DNA of 57,299 nt from Actinotalea ferrariae (GTDB taxonomy: Bacteria > Actinomycetota > Actinomycetes > Actinomycetales > Cellulomonadaceae): positions 1 to 57,299 of the forward strand of contig NZ_JACVQL010000113.1 in assembly GCF_019733465.1 (NCBI RefSeq). Direction: 5' to 3'. Made by a program: the position numbers and the translations under genes. A model generated the notes under the pieces. It had not been told where the DNA came from and searched no databases. It was given only the letters and a program-made list of their open reading frames with translations. Numbering within the stretch: position 1 is the stretch's first letter; each line of letters starts with the position of its first letter. Positions 1 through 7,958 of the stretch are shown here, piece by piece.

Positions 1-1
1 G

Positions 2-976
2 CGGGAGGCCGAGAAGGCGGCGCGCGAGGCGACGCTCGCCCAGCAGCGCGCCGCGCGGCAGATCGCCAAGGCACGGCAGACGGCGGAGCGGGCCGGGCTC
101 GTCCCGGAGCCGGCCACGTCGGTGGCAGGGCCGGCGCAGCCGGCCTCAGCGGAGGCTCCCCTGCCCCCCGACCTGCAGCTGCTGTGGCCGCGCCCCGCGG
201 CGTCGCGCCGCGGACCACGGCCCGGCCTGACCCTCGACGGCATCGCCGCGGCCGGCGTCGCGATCGCCGACGCCGAGGGTGTGGGCGCGGTGTCGATGGC
301 GCGGGTCGCCGAGTCGCTCGGCGTCACGACGATGGCGCTGTACCGCTACGTCCCCGGGAAGGACGACCTCCTCGCGCTCATGTACGACGTCGCGATCGGT
401 CCGGTGCCCACCGGCCCGGAGCGTGCTGTCCCGCTGCGGGACCGGCTCGAGCAGTGGTGCGCCGACCAGCTGGCGATGATGCACGCGCACCCGTGGCTCA
501 CGGACCTGCCGGCCGCCCCGCGGCTCGGGCCGAACCAGCTCGCGTGGCTCGAGCGCGGCATGGCGGCGCTCGCGGACAGCCCGCTGCCGCCCGCCGAGCG
601 CACCCAGGTCGTCGGGGCGCTCGCGCTCCAGGTCCAGAGCGAGGGCCTCGTCATCGCCGAGGTGGCGCGGCAGCGCCGCCGCGCCGCCGCGCTCGCCGAG
701 GGCGGGTCGCCGGACGGCCCCGAGGTCGCGCACCCGGCGCTGCTCGACTACGGCTCGCTGCTGCGGCAGCTCACGACCCCGCAGACCCATCCCGCCATCG
801 CCGAGGCGCTCGAGGCGGGCGGCTTCGACGACGACCCTGTGGACGACGACGGACCTGGGGACGAGCTCGCGTTCGGTCCCGGGCTGGCCTTCATGCTGGA
901 CGGCATCGACCAGCTGATGGCACGCGCGGCCGCCGCGCAGGCGGCCGCGGGACACGAGGAGGACGACGACGCATGA
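2..976 (+). CDS. TetR-family transcriptional regulator, 5' end outside the window
   Basis: A TetR/AcrR-type repressor. The N-terminal helix-turn-helix reads SVTTMALYRYVPGKDDLL-like (seen as LGVTTMALYRYVPGKDDLL, about residues 65-85 counted from the GTG at 122), followed by an all-alpha ligand-binding domain of the TetR_C type ending in an acidic tail. The frame is open to the window edge: a charged, alanine-rich stretch precedes the GTG at 122, which has no clear ribosome binding site. The true start is therefore probably to the left; 122 is the fallback. It overlaps tag by ATGA, so the two are likely co-transcribed. The ligand and targets cannot be told from sequence; it may control tag or an export gene to the left. 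Confidence 0.8.
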   Translation, partial: REAEKAAREATLAQQRAARQIAKARQTAERAGLVPEPATSVAGPAQPASAEAPLPPDLQLLWPRPAASRRGPRPGLTLDGIAAAGVAIADAEGVGAVSMARVAESLGVTTMALYRYVPGKDDLLALMYDVAIGPVPTGPERAVPLRDRLEQWCADQLAMMHAHPWLTDLPAAPRLGPNQLAWLERGMAALADSPLPPAERTQVVGALALQVQSEGLVIAEVARQRRRAAALAEGGSPDGPEVAHPALLDYGSLLRQLTTPQTHPAIAEALEAGGFDDDPVDDDGPGDELAFGPGLAFMLDGIDQLMARAAAAQAAAGHEEDDDA

Positions 977-1524
977 GGTGCTTCGGAGACGGCGACCCGC
1001 TCTACGAGGAGTACCACGACACCGAGTGGGGCGTGCCGGTCCGCGGCGACACGGAGCTCCTCGAACGGTTCTGCCTCGAGGCCTTCCAGTCGGGGCTCGC
1101 GTGGATCACGATCCTGCGCAAGCGCCCGGCCTTCCGCACGGCGTTCGCGGGCTTCGACCCCGAGGTCGTCGCGGGCTACGGTGACGACGACGTCGCGCGC
1201 CTGCTCGCGGACGCGGGCATCGTGCGCAACCGCGCCAAGATCGAGGCGACGATCGGCAACGCCCGCGCGGTCGTCGCGCTGCACGACGCGGGCCGCACGC
1301 TCACCGAGCTGGTGTGGTCCCACGCGCCCGACGTCCGCGTCCGGCAGCCGCGGGCGACGCGGTTCGACGAGGTCCCCGCGACGACGCCCGAGTCCGTCGC
1401 GCTCGCTCGCTCGCTCAAGGGCGCGGGTTTCCGCTTCGTCGGCCCGACCACCGCCTACGCGGCGATGCAGGCCTGCGGCCTCGTCGACGACCACCTCGCG
1501 GGGTGCCCGGTCGTCGCCGGCTGA
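973..1524 (+). CDS. tag: DNA-3-methyladenine glycosylase I
   Basis: Removes 3-methyladenine from alkylated DNA as the first step of base excision repair. The 183 residues match the family's usual length of about 185-190. The zinc-binding residues known for the family can be seen: Cys near the N-terminus (MRCFGDGDP), His in YHDTEWG, and the C-terminal pair in ACGLVDDHLAGC. The conserved FCLEAFQSGLAWITIL stretch is also present. The ATG at 973 overlaps the stop of the upstream TetR gene (ATGA), which indicates translational coupling. Function is assigned from family motifs. Confidence 0.95.
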   Translation: MRCFGDGDPLYEEYHDTEWGVPVRGDTELLERFCLEAFQSGLAWITILRKRPAFRTAFAGFDPEVVAGYGDDDVARLLADAGIVRNRAKIEATIGNARAVVALHDAGRTLTELVWSHAPDVRVRQPRATRFDEVPATTPESVALARSLKGAGFRFVGPTTAYAAMQACGLVDDHLAGCPVVAG

Positions 1525-1567
1525 GCCCCGGCGCGCGGTCCCCGCACGGCGTCCTTAGTGTCGACGC

Positions 1568-2740
1568 ATGGATGCCCGCCGCCCGACCTCATCCCTCTGG
1601 ACCGACAGCCTCGGCCGGGTCGCGGTGCGCAGCGCCCAGCTGCTGCTCGTGCTCGCGCTCGTCGCGTGCGCCGTCCTCGCGCTGAGGCAGCTCAAGCTCG
1701 TCGTCATCCCCGTGCTCATCGCGGCGATCATCGCGGCCGCGGTGAGCCCGGTCGTGCGGTTCCTCCGCAACCGCGGGCTCCCCGCGGCGCTCGCCACGTG
1801 GGCGGCGCTGCTCACCGGGCTCGGGACGCTCGGCCTCGTGCTGTGGCTCGTCGGCCGCGGCATCCGCAACGAGTGGGACGAGCTGCGTGACTCGGCCGAG
1901 GCCGGGCTCGACGAGCTGCAGACGTACCTCGCCGAGGGTCCGATCGCGATCGACGAGGCGCAGATCAGCGCCGCGCGCGACCAGGCGCGCGAGCTGCTGG
2001 GCAGCGAGGCCGTCCAGAGCGGCGCCGTCGCGGGCGCGAGCGCCGCGATCGAGGTGGTCGCCGGGCTGCTGCTGGGCGTCGTCGTGCTGTTCTTCCTGCT
2101 CAAGGACGGGCGGAAGATCTACGCGTTCTTCGTGCAGCCGCTCGGCCCGGCGCACCAGGAGCGTGCGTGGCGCATCGGCGACCGGTCGGTCGCCGTCCTC
2201 GGCGGGTACGTGCGGGGCACCGCGATCGTCGCGCTCGTCGACGCCGTCGTCATCGGGGTCGCGCTCGTCATCCTCGGCGTCCCGCTCGCCCTGCCGCTCG
2301 CGACGATCGTCTTCCTCGGCGCGTTCATCCCGCTCATCGGGGCGACGCTCGCCGGCGTGCTCGCGATCCTCGTCGCGCTCGTCGCGAACGGCCCGGTCAC
2401 GGCGCTCATCGTGCTCGCCGTCGTCGTCGCGGTGAACCAGCTCGAGGGCGACCTGCTCGCGCCCGTCGTCATCGGCAAGGCGCTCGCGCTGCACCCGCTC
2501 GCGATCCTGCTCGCGCTGACGGCGGGCACGATCATCGCCGGCATCGTCGGGGCGCTGCTGTCGGTGCCGATCGCCGCGGTGGCGTGGGCGGTGGTCAAGG
2601 AGTGGCGCGGGACCACGGACGACGACGAGCCCGCGCGACCACGCCGGCTCGGCCGACGCGGCGCCTCGCGAGGCCGTCCCGCCGAGGTGCGCCCACCCGA
2701 CGTCCGCCCCGCCGAGGCGCGCCCCACCACGACGGACTGA
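1568..2740 (+). CDS. AI-2E family transporter (PerM/TqsA-like permease)
   Basis: Integral membrane protein of 390 residues. Hydrophobic segments lie at about 21-39, 44-62 and 73-95, a soluble amphipathic stretch spans about 96-155, and a further cluster of membrane helices lies between about 157 and 350. This is the layout of the AI-2E exporter/PerM family. The polar C-terminal tail is rich in Arg and Pro (about 353-390). Family members export signals or metabolites, or act in Na+/H+ exchange, so the substrate here is unknown. The ATG at 1568 is the first good start after the 43-base gap behind tag. Confidence 0.85.
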   Translation: MDARRPTSSLWTDSLGRVAVRSAQLLLVLALVACAVLALRQLKLVVIPVLIAAIIAAAVSPVVRFLRNRGLPAALATWAALLTGLGTLGLVLWLVGRGIRNEWDELRDSAEAGLDELQTYLAEGPIAIDEAQISAARDQARELLGSEAVQSGAVAGASAAIEVVAGLLLGVVVLFFLLKDGRKIYAFFVQPLGPAHQERAWRIGDRSVAVLGGYVRGTAIVALVDAVVIGVALVILGVPLALPLATIVFLGAFIPLIGATLAGVLAILVALVANGPVTALIVLAVVVAVNQLEGDLLAPVVIGKALALHPLAILLALTAGTIIAGIVGALLSVPIAAVAWAVVKEWRGTTDDDEPARPRRLGRRGASRGRPAEVRPPDVRPAEARPTTTD

Positions 2741-2773
2741 GCACGGACGGCCACGACCGAGAGGACACCGCTC

Positions 2774-3175
2774 ATGGCACCGCTGCGCTGGTACTCCGTC
2801 GTCGTCGAGGCCCAGGACCACCGTGCGCTGGCGGCCTGGTGGGCCGAGGCGCTCGGGTGGGACACCGCCGTGGCCACGGACGACGAGGTCGTCCTCATCC
2901 CGCCGTGGGCCGAGCAGCTCGGGCCGACGCTCGAGTTCGTCCAGGTGCCACCCGGGCTCGTCTTCGTGCCGGTCGAGCATGCCAAGTCGGGCAAGAACCG
3001 GCTGCACCTCGACCTCGCACCGCACACGTCGCAGGAGCGGGAGGCGGAGATCGCGCGGCTCGTCGCGCTCGGCGCGCGACGGATCGACGTCGGTCAGGGC
3101 GACGACGCGACCTGGGAGGTGCTCGCGGACCCCGACGGCAACGAGTTCTGCGTGCTGTCGTCGAGGGACCGGTAG
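2774..3175 (+). CDS. VOC (glyoxalase/bleomycin-resistance-like) family protein
   Basis: A 133-residue single-domain protein of the vicinal oxygen chelate superfamily. It shows a beta-alpha-beta start (LRWYSVVVEAQDHRALAAWW), a central NRLHLDLAP strand, and the typical ending DPDGNEFCVL, whose Glu is a common metal ligand. The closest match by appearance is the Glyoxalase_6-type subgroup found in many copies in actinobacteria; substrates of these are mostly unknown. It starts 33 bases after the permease gene with a plausible AGAGGA ribosome binding site. A cluster of near-identical 18-19 bp repeats begins at its stop codon. Confidence 0.85.
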   Translation: MAPLRWYSVVVEAQDHRALAAWWAEALGWDTAVATDDEVVLIPPWAEQLGPTLEFVQVPPGLVFVPVEHAKSGKNRLHLDLAPHTSQEREAEIARLVALGARRIDVGQGDDATWEVLADPDGNEFCVLSSRDR

Positions 3176-3253
3176 CCCCCCGAGGGACCGGCAGCCCCCC
3201 GAGGGACCGGCAGCCGTTCGAGGGACCGCAGCCGTTCGAGGGACCGCAGCCGC
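3162..3253. repeat. Five tandem 18-19 bp repeats between convergent genes
   Basis: Five head-to-tail copies of a unit beginning CGAGGGACCGGCAGCC fill the space between the VOC stop and the SRPBCC stop. Copy starts are at about 3162, 3181, 3200, 3219 and 3237. The first copy overlaps the VOC stop codon. No typical terminator hairpin is seen. The unit has no recognised function. Confidence 0.8.
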
Positions 3254-3814
3254 TCAGGAAGGTTCGGTGATCGCAGCCTGCAGGCGGTCGAACCTGCCGG
3301 ACCACTCCTCCTTGAGCGGCGCGATCGCGTCGCCGTCGGCCGCGCTGTGCTGCACGGACAGGCGCGTGCGGTCCCCGGGCGCCGGGAGCACGTGGAGCGT
3401 CACCCGGGCGCCGTCGGGCCAGGACCAGCGGACGGACTTCACCGCACGCGTGCTGCGCACCTCGGGGACGACGTCGAGCCAGCGGGCGCGCAGCTCGGGG
3501 TCGGTGAGCCACGACAGCGTCACGTCGGTCGGCACCGGGAGGGTGCGGGTCGCGCTCGCCTCGAACCGGCCGTCGGGCCGCTGCCCCGGCTCACGCATGC
3601 CACGCGCCTGCTCGTAGCCGACGGTGATCGACTGCGCCCACCAGCCGTCGACGCCGTGGTCGACGAGCCACGCCGCGATGGCGGGATGCCGCCAGCCGGT
3701 GGCGCCGACCTCGTCCAGCACCGTGAACCACTCGTCCCGCCCGCGGCCCGTGCTGCGCCGCACGGCCTCGGCCCCGACGGCGTCCTCGTGCCTGCGGATC
3801 GGGTCCTTGACCAT
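3254..3814 (-). CDS. SRPBCC-domain protein with DUF4287-like N-terminus
   Basis: 186 residues. About 1-75 resemble DUF4287: a helical segment with RDEWFTVLDEVGATGWRHP and a WWAQSITVGYEQARG stretch. About 80-186 form an SRPBCC/AHSA1-like lipid- or ligand-binding fold, with the closing GWSGRF-type helix seen as KEEWSGRFDRLQAAI. The start at ATG 3814 was chosen because it begins the conserved region and nothing coding is seen above it. Such proteins are common in actinobacteria as stand-alone genes. The biochemical role is unknown; a link to stress or toxin-like functions of AHSA1 relatives would be a guess. Confidence 0.75.
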   Translation of the reverse strand: MVKDPIRRHEDAVGAEAVRRSTGRGRDEWFTVLDEVGATGWRHPAIAAWLVDHGVDGWWAQSITVGYEQARGMREPGQRPDGRFEASATRTLPVPTDVTLSWLTDPELRARWLDVVPEVRSTRAVKSVRWSWPDGARVTLHVLPAPGDRTRLSVQHSAADGDAIAPLKEEWSGRFDRLQAAITEPS

Positions 3815-3896
3815 GGCCCACGGTAACCCGCCGGCTGCGGTCGGTCGCCAAGGACGGGCACCGCCGGGTTCGGCGACCTGCCCTGCACCGCGCACG

Positions 3897-4700
3897 TCAG
3901 TCGTGGCGGACGTCGTCCCCCCGTGGCTCCGCGAGCGCCGCGGCCGTGAGTGCGAGCGCGACGGCGCGGCCGGGACACGCGTGCCGTCCGCGACCGAACG
4001 GTGCGCCGGTGAGGTCCACCTCGACCTCGACGCCGTCGGGTCCGAGGCGTCGGGTGGTCGGCACGGGCGGTCCGCCGCGCCCGGCGCGGCGGGCGTCGAC
4101 CAGCGCTGCCGTCGCGGCGTGCGCCTGGACCAGCACGCACAGGACGGCGGCGGTCCGCTCGTCGCGCGGGCCCAGCGCGACGACGAGGCGGTCGGCCGCC
4201 GCATCCGCCTCGCGGCTCTGCGGCGCGTGCGGCTGGTAGGCACCGGCGACCAGCGCGACGTCGGCCGCACAGCCCGCCTCGAGGCCGAGCAGCGACAGGA
4301 GCCGGAGCGTCGGGTCGCCACCCCCAGCCCGCCGCAGGTCGGTGGTCCCGTCGGGGCTCGCCCCCGCGGGCGCACCGCGGCTGGCACCCGCACTCGCACT
4401 CGCACTCGCACTCGCACTCGCACTCGCACCGGGACTCGCACCGGGGCTCAGGTCCAGGCCGAGCTCCAGGTCGGCGACGACCTCCTCGACCAGCGACCGC
4501 AGCCTCTGGTGACGCTCCCCCTCCGCGAACCGCGGGACGGACCCGCGCAGCCACGCGACGCCGGTCGGCGCGGCAGGCGACTCGGGGACGCGGAACCGGT
4601 CGTCGTCGAGCACCGCAGCGGCGAGAAGGTCCATGTGGTCACCCTGCCCCGGGGTCTCGGCGTCGACGAGCCCGATCGGCGGGCCCTGACCGACGGCCAC
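3897..4700 (-). CDS. Shortened cytochrome P450-like protein
   Basis: 267 residues from the GTG at 4700; an ATG at 4634 is the alternative. Near the C-terminus lies FGRGRHACPG, a full match to the P450 heme-thiolate signature (FxxGxxxCxG), followed by a typical L-helix (RAVALALTAAAL). The segment VAWLRGSVPRFAEGERHQRLR looks like the B/C-helix region. The protein is far shorter than the usual 400 residues, and neither an ExxR pair nor a clear I-helix AGxxT motif is visible. A Ser-Ala low-complexity tract sits at about 90-110. It overlaps the 3' end of ridA by a few bases or follows it directly. It could be a reduced heme-binding P450 relative or a decaying gene; catalytic activity is doubtful. 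Confidence 0.6.
   Translation of the reverse strand: MAVGQGPPIGLVDAETPGQGDHMDLLAAAVLDDDRFRVPESPAAPTGVAWLRGSVPRFAEGERHQRLRSLVEEVVADLELGLDLSPGASPGASASASASASASAGASRGAPAGASPDGTTDLRRAGGGDPTLRLLSLLGLEAGCAADVALVAGAYQPHAPQSREADAAADRLVVALGPRDERTAAVLCVLVQAHAATAALVDARRAGRGGPPVPTTRRLGPDGVEVEVDLTGAPFGRGRHACPGRAVALALTAAALAEPRGDDVRHD
4390..4425. repeat. Hexanucleotide microsatellite inside the P450-like gene
   Basis: Six perfect head-to-tail copies of GCACTC, with diverged copies on both sides, encode an alternating Ser-Ala run on the minus strand. Because the unit is six bases, copy-number change would lengthen or shorten the tract by two residues without shifting the frame. Confidence 0.9.
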
Positions 4701-4704
4701 GGCA

Positions 4705-5118
4705 TCACGCGATCGCAGTCGCCTCGAGCTCGACCATCTGGCCCGGGATCGCCAGCCGTGTGACGCCCAGCATCGTGGTGGTCGGCGCCACCCCTGCGGC
4801 ACCCAACCGCGACGCCAGCACGCCGTAGTGCTCGAGCAGGAGGTCGACGTCCGTCGCGTAGACGGCGAGCCGGACGACGTCGCTCAGCGTCATGCCCGCC
4901 CCCGCGAGGACGGCCTCGACGTTGTCGAGGCTCAGCGCGAGCTGCGCGGCCATGTCGCCCTCGTGCTGAGGCGCCCCGTCGCCGCCGGTCGCCGTCTGCC
5001 CGGAGCAGTAGAGGGTCCGGGTGTGCCCGGAGACCAGCTCCCCCTGGTTGAACCCCAGCCCTGTCGACCAGGTCACGGGGTTGATCGCAGTGCGCTGCAC
5101 GTCCATCTGCACGTCCAT
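4705..5118 (-). CDS. RidA family (YjgF/YER057c/UK114) protein
   Basis: 137 residues of the RidA fold, which in characterised members deaminates reactive enamine/imine intermediates. Visible family features are CSGQTA (strand with the substrate-contacting region), a central LSLDNVEAVLAGAGMTLSDVVRLAVYATD block and the C-terminal LAIPGQMVELEATAIA with the conserved Glu. Canonical RidA has an Arg at about position 105; here the segment reads TTTMLGVTRLAIPG, so Arg appears present. I chose ATG 5118 because GGAG lies 5 bases upstream; ATG 5106 repeats the same MDVQ codons without a ribosome binding site, and ATG 5187 would leave only 20 bases to the divergent regulator. Confidence 0.85.
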   Translation of the reverse strand: MDVQMDVQRTAINPVTWSTGLGFNQGELVSGHTRTLYCSGQTATGGDGAPQHEGDMAAQLALSLDNVEAVLAGAGMTLSDVVRLAVYATDVDLLLEHYGVLASRLGAAGVAPTTTMLGVTRLAIPGQMVELEATAIA

Positions 5119-5207
5119 CTGAGCTCCGTCCGGTGCGTCGTGAGTGAGGGTTCGAGCCTCTCGACGAATCACGACATCCCCGGTCATGTATTCCGTAGAG
5201 TCTCCGC

Positions 5208-6185
5208 ATGCGTGCCGATCGGTTGGTCTCGCTGGTCCTGCTGCTGCGGCGGCACGGGCGGCTCACCGCCACGGCCCTGGCCCGGGAGCTCGAGGTCAGT
5301 CCGCGCACCGTGCTGCGTGACATCGAGGCGCTCTCGACGGCGGGCGTCCCCGTGTACGCCGAGCGGGGCCGGCACGGGGGCTTCGAGCTGCTGCCCGGCT
5401 TCGCGACGGAGCTGACCGGGGTCAACCACGACGAGGCGCTCGCGCTGCTGGTCACCGGGGCGGCGCGCAGCGAGCACGTCCTCGGGCTGGGGCCCGCGCT
5501 CGCCTCGGCGATGCGCAAGGTGGTCGACGCGCTCCCCGAGGCCCATCGGACGACGGCGACCGACGCGGCGCGGCGGCTGCTCGTCGAGCCGGAGGTGGAC
5601 CTGGTCTCGCAGCGGCCTGCGGTCGAGGAGGACGTCGACCCGGCAGTCGCGACCGAGGTCCGGCGCGCCGTGCTCGGCGGGCGCAGGTTGCGGATCGACT
5701 ACGCGGCCACCGGCGAGACGCCGCGCCGGCGCATCGTCGACCCGATCGGCCTCGTCACCGTGCGCGGCCGCGGCTACCTGCTCGCGACGAGGTCCGGGGC
5801 GGACCGCACCTACCGGCTGGCGCGCGTGCGGGCCGCCGAGGCGCTCGGCGAACCGGCGCAGCGGCCGGAACGCGTCGACCTCGACCGGCTCTGGCGGGAA
5901 CGCTGCGCGCAGTTCCTGCGCGGCGGGGAGCAGGTCACCGCACGGGTCCGCGTCGACCCGGCACGTCGCGACGAGCTCGTGGGCACCGCGCTCGCGGTCC
6001 GCGCCGACGAGCCCGAGGTGGGTGGCTGGCAGCAGCTCGAGATCACGTTCCAGGACTCACGGCACGCCGAGTGGGCGCTGTGGCGGCTCGGTCCGCACGC
6101 GGAGGCCCTGGAGCCGCTGTCGCTGCGCACCGCGCTCCACGACCGCGCCGCCGCGATCGCCGCACGCTACGCGCCGCCGGCGTAG
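5208..6185 (+). CDS. WYL-domain HTH transcriptional regulator (YafY family)
   Basis: 325 residues. An N-terminal winged helix-turn-helix (about 1-60; LAREL-EVSPRTVLRDIEALS) of the HTH_11/DeoR-like type is followed by a WYL domain (about 140-215, with LRIDYA and RRIVDPIGLVTVRGRGYLLA) and a WCX C-terminal extension. WYL domains bind nucleic acids or ligands and link many regulators to stress and phage responses. It is divergent from ridA, and the roughly 90 bases between them should hold both promoters, so ridA and possibly the P450-like gene are the most likely local targets. That is inference from arrangement only. Confidence 0.9.
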   Translation: MRADRLVSLVLLLRRHGRLTATALARELEVSPRTVLRDIEALSTAGVPVYAERGRHGGFELLPGFATELTGVNHDEALALLVTGAARSEHVLGLGPALASAMRKVVDALPEAHRTTATDAARRLLVEPEVDLVSQRPAVEEDVDPAVATEVRRAVLGGRRLRIDYAATGETPRRRIVDPIGLVTVRGRGYLLATRSGADRTYRLARVRAAEALGEPAQRPERVDLDRLWRERCAQFLRGGEQVTARVRVDPARRDELVGTALAVRADEPEVGGWQQLEITFQDSRHAEWALWRLGPHAEALEPLSLRTALHDRAAAIAARYAPPA

Positions 6186-6238
6186 GCCGTCGGGTGCTAG
6201 GCGCCCACCGCGCGGGTCGTCCGCGGGGACCCTGCGGC

Positions 6239-6940
6239 TCACCGGACGTCGAGCACCGCCGACCCGAGGTCCAGCACCTCGCTCAGACCGCGCGCGCCGG
6301 CGGGCGTGACCGTGACCGAGCGGTCCGTGCCGGACGACACCACCCAGGCGCGACGCACGAGCTCCGCGCGCAACGTCGCGGCGAGCGCACCGCCCAGATG
6401 GCTGCGCCTCTCGGTCCAGTCGAGGCACGTGCGCAGCGCGACGCGCGTGCCGCTCGGCCGCCAGCCGTCCCCGCAGAGGTCGCCGAACCACGCGGCGCCG
6501 TCGTCCGTGAGCGCCAGCCCGTCGGTCACCGAGAGCAGCCCGCGCCCGACCATCGCGTCGAACAGCCCGACCCCGAGCCTCCCGGCGAGGTGGTCGTAGC
6601 AGGTGCGCGCGGCGGCGAGCCGGTGCCCGGCGCGCACGGTACGGGACGACGTCGGCCGCTGCGGCACGCCCGCGGTCGCGGCGAGGTCCTCGACGAGGCT
6701 TGCCATGGCCGGGTCGGCCAGCCGGACGTAGCGGTGGCGCCCCTGCCGCACGTCGGCGAGGATCCGCGCACCGACCAGCAGGTCGAGGTGCTCGCTCGCG
6801 GTGGACGGGGCGATGCCGACGTGCCGCGCGAGCTCTCCGGCCGTCCACGCGCGGTCGTCGAGCAGGGCGAGGCACATCGCGACCCGGCTGCGGTCGGCGA
6901 GCACGGCGACGAAGCGCGCGACGGACTCGGCGGTCAGCAC
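6239..6940 (-). CDS. ArsR-like winged helix regulator
   Basis: 233 residues. The N-terminal HTH_20/ArsR-type domain (about 1-75) contains the recognition region ARHVGIAPSTASEHLDLLVGARIL and a wing (RQGRHRYVRL). The C-terminal part carries a DNA-binding or sensor-like winged fold of unknown ligand. The paired Cys of metal-sensing ArsR proteins is not visible, so metal sensing is unlikely. The start is GTG 6940, chosen for its strong GAGGAGGTGA ribosome binding site. It faces the PEP-mutase-like gene at 7038 across a region with repeated GACCGTACGG palindromes, its probable operator. Confidence 0.82.
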   Translation of the reverse strand: MLTAESVARFVAVLADRSRVAMCLALLDDRAWTAGELARHVGIAPSTASEHLDLLVGARILADVRQGRHRYVRLADPAMASLVEDLAATAGVPQRPTSSRTVRAGHRLAAARTCYDHLAGRLGVGLFDAMVGRGLLSVTDGLALTDDGAAWFGDLCGDGWRPSGTRVALRTCLDWTERRSHLGGALAATLRAELVRRAWVVSSGTDRSVTVTPAGARGLSEVLDLGSAVLDVR

Positions 6941-6972
6941 GGCGTCACCTCCTCGCGTCCGCCCGATCCGCC

Positions 6973-7019
6973 GACCGTCACGGCCGGCTCCACGACCGTA
7001 CGGCCCCGACCGTACGGTC
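6973..7019. promoter_or_regulatory. Triple palindromic operator candidate between divergent genes
   Basis: Three related sites at 6973-6985 (GACCGTCACGGCC), 6994-7005 (GACCGTACGGCC) and 7008-7019 (GACCGTACGGTC, a perfect 12-base palindrome) lie between the ArsR-like gene and the PEP-mutase-like gene. The second and third start 14 bases apart. Position and symmetry suit a dimeric autoregulator; binding is inferred. Confidence 0.55.
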
Positions 7020-7037
7020 CGCACCGGACGATGGAGC

Positions 7038-7934
7038 ATGGCCGCCGACCGTGCACCGCGCCCGACGAGCACCGCCACGACGACGTCCTCGCGGACCAGG
7101 ATCGGCGGGCCACCGCGCGCGTCCGCGGTGAGGTCCGCCGTCGCGGCTGCGTTCGCGGCTCTCCACCGCCCCGGCGACCCGCTGCTCCTGCCCAACGCCT
7201 GGGACGTCGCGTCCGGGCTGGTCCTCGCGGACGCGGGCTTCGCGGCGGTCGGCACGACGAGCCTGGGCGTCACCGCCGCCGCCGGGCTGCCCGACGGTCG
7301 GCGCGCCGGCCGGGACCTCGTCGTCGCCCTCGCCGGGGCGCTCGTCGACCGCCTGCGCGTGCCCGTGACCGTCGACCTCGAGGACGGGTACGCCGACGAC
7401 CCGGCCGAGGTGGCCGAGCTCGCGGCACACCTGGCCGGGCTGGGCGTCGCGGGCGTCAACCTCGAGGACGGGCGGTCCGGCGACGGCGAAGCAGCGCTGC
7501 GGGACGAGGCCGCGCACGCCGGGGTGATCCGCGCCGTCGTCGCCGCCGCACCGAGTCTCTTCGTCAACGCCCGTACGGACGTGCACTGGCTCGGCATCGG
7601 CGACCCGGCCACCCGCCGCGACGCGACCGTGCGGCGCCTCCTGGCCTACCGCGACGCCGGCGCGCACGGCGTCTTCGTCCCCGGCCTGGCCGACCCGCAC
7701 GACGTCGCGGTGGTCGCGGCCTCCGTCGACCTGCCGCTCAACGTCCTGTGGCAACCGGGCGTCGACCTCGCCGACCTGGCACAGGCCGGCGTCGCGCGGG
7801 TGAGCACCGGCTCAGCCCTCTACCGTCACGCGCTCGGTGCGGCCGTCGAGACGGCCTGCGCCGCCCGCACCTCGGCGATGCCTCCCGTTCCGGCGCTCGG
7901 CTACGACCGGCTGCAAGGGCTCCTCACCCGCTGA
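7038..7934 (+). CDS. Isocitrate lyase/PEP mutase family protein
   Basis: 298 residues of the isocitrate lyase/phosphoenolpyruvate mutase TIM-barrel superfamily. Motifs include PNAWDVASGLVLADAGFAAV at the first strands, VDLEDGYADDP and VNLEDG for Mg-binding acidic loops, and VNARTDVHW near the active site. Relatives act as oxaloacetate hydrolases, 2-methylisocitrate lyases or carboxyphosphonoenolpyruvate mutases; the exact reaction cannot be told. The first about 45 residues are unusually Thr/Ser/Arg-rich and may mean the true start is an internal GTG; ATG 7038 has GGAG just upstream. Divergent from an ArsR-like regulator that probably controls it. Confidence 0.82.
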   Translation: MAADRAPRPTSTATTTSSRTRIGGPPRASAVRSAVAAAFAALHRPGDPLLLPNAWDVASGLVLADAGFAAVGTTSLGVTAAAGLPDGRRAGRDLVVALAGALVDRLRVPVTVDLEDGYADDPAEVAELAAHLAGLGVAGVNLEDGRSGDGEAALRDEAAHAGVIRAVVAAAPSLFVNARTDVHWLGIGDPATRRDATVRRLLAYRDAGAHGVFVPGLADPHDVAVVAASVDLPLNVLWQPGVDLADLAQAGVARVSTGSALYRHALGAAVETACAARTSAMPPVPALGYDRLQGLLTR

Positions 7935-7958
7935 GGCGTCGCCGCGCTCAGCGCCGGC

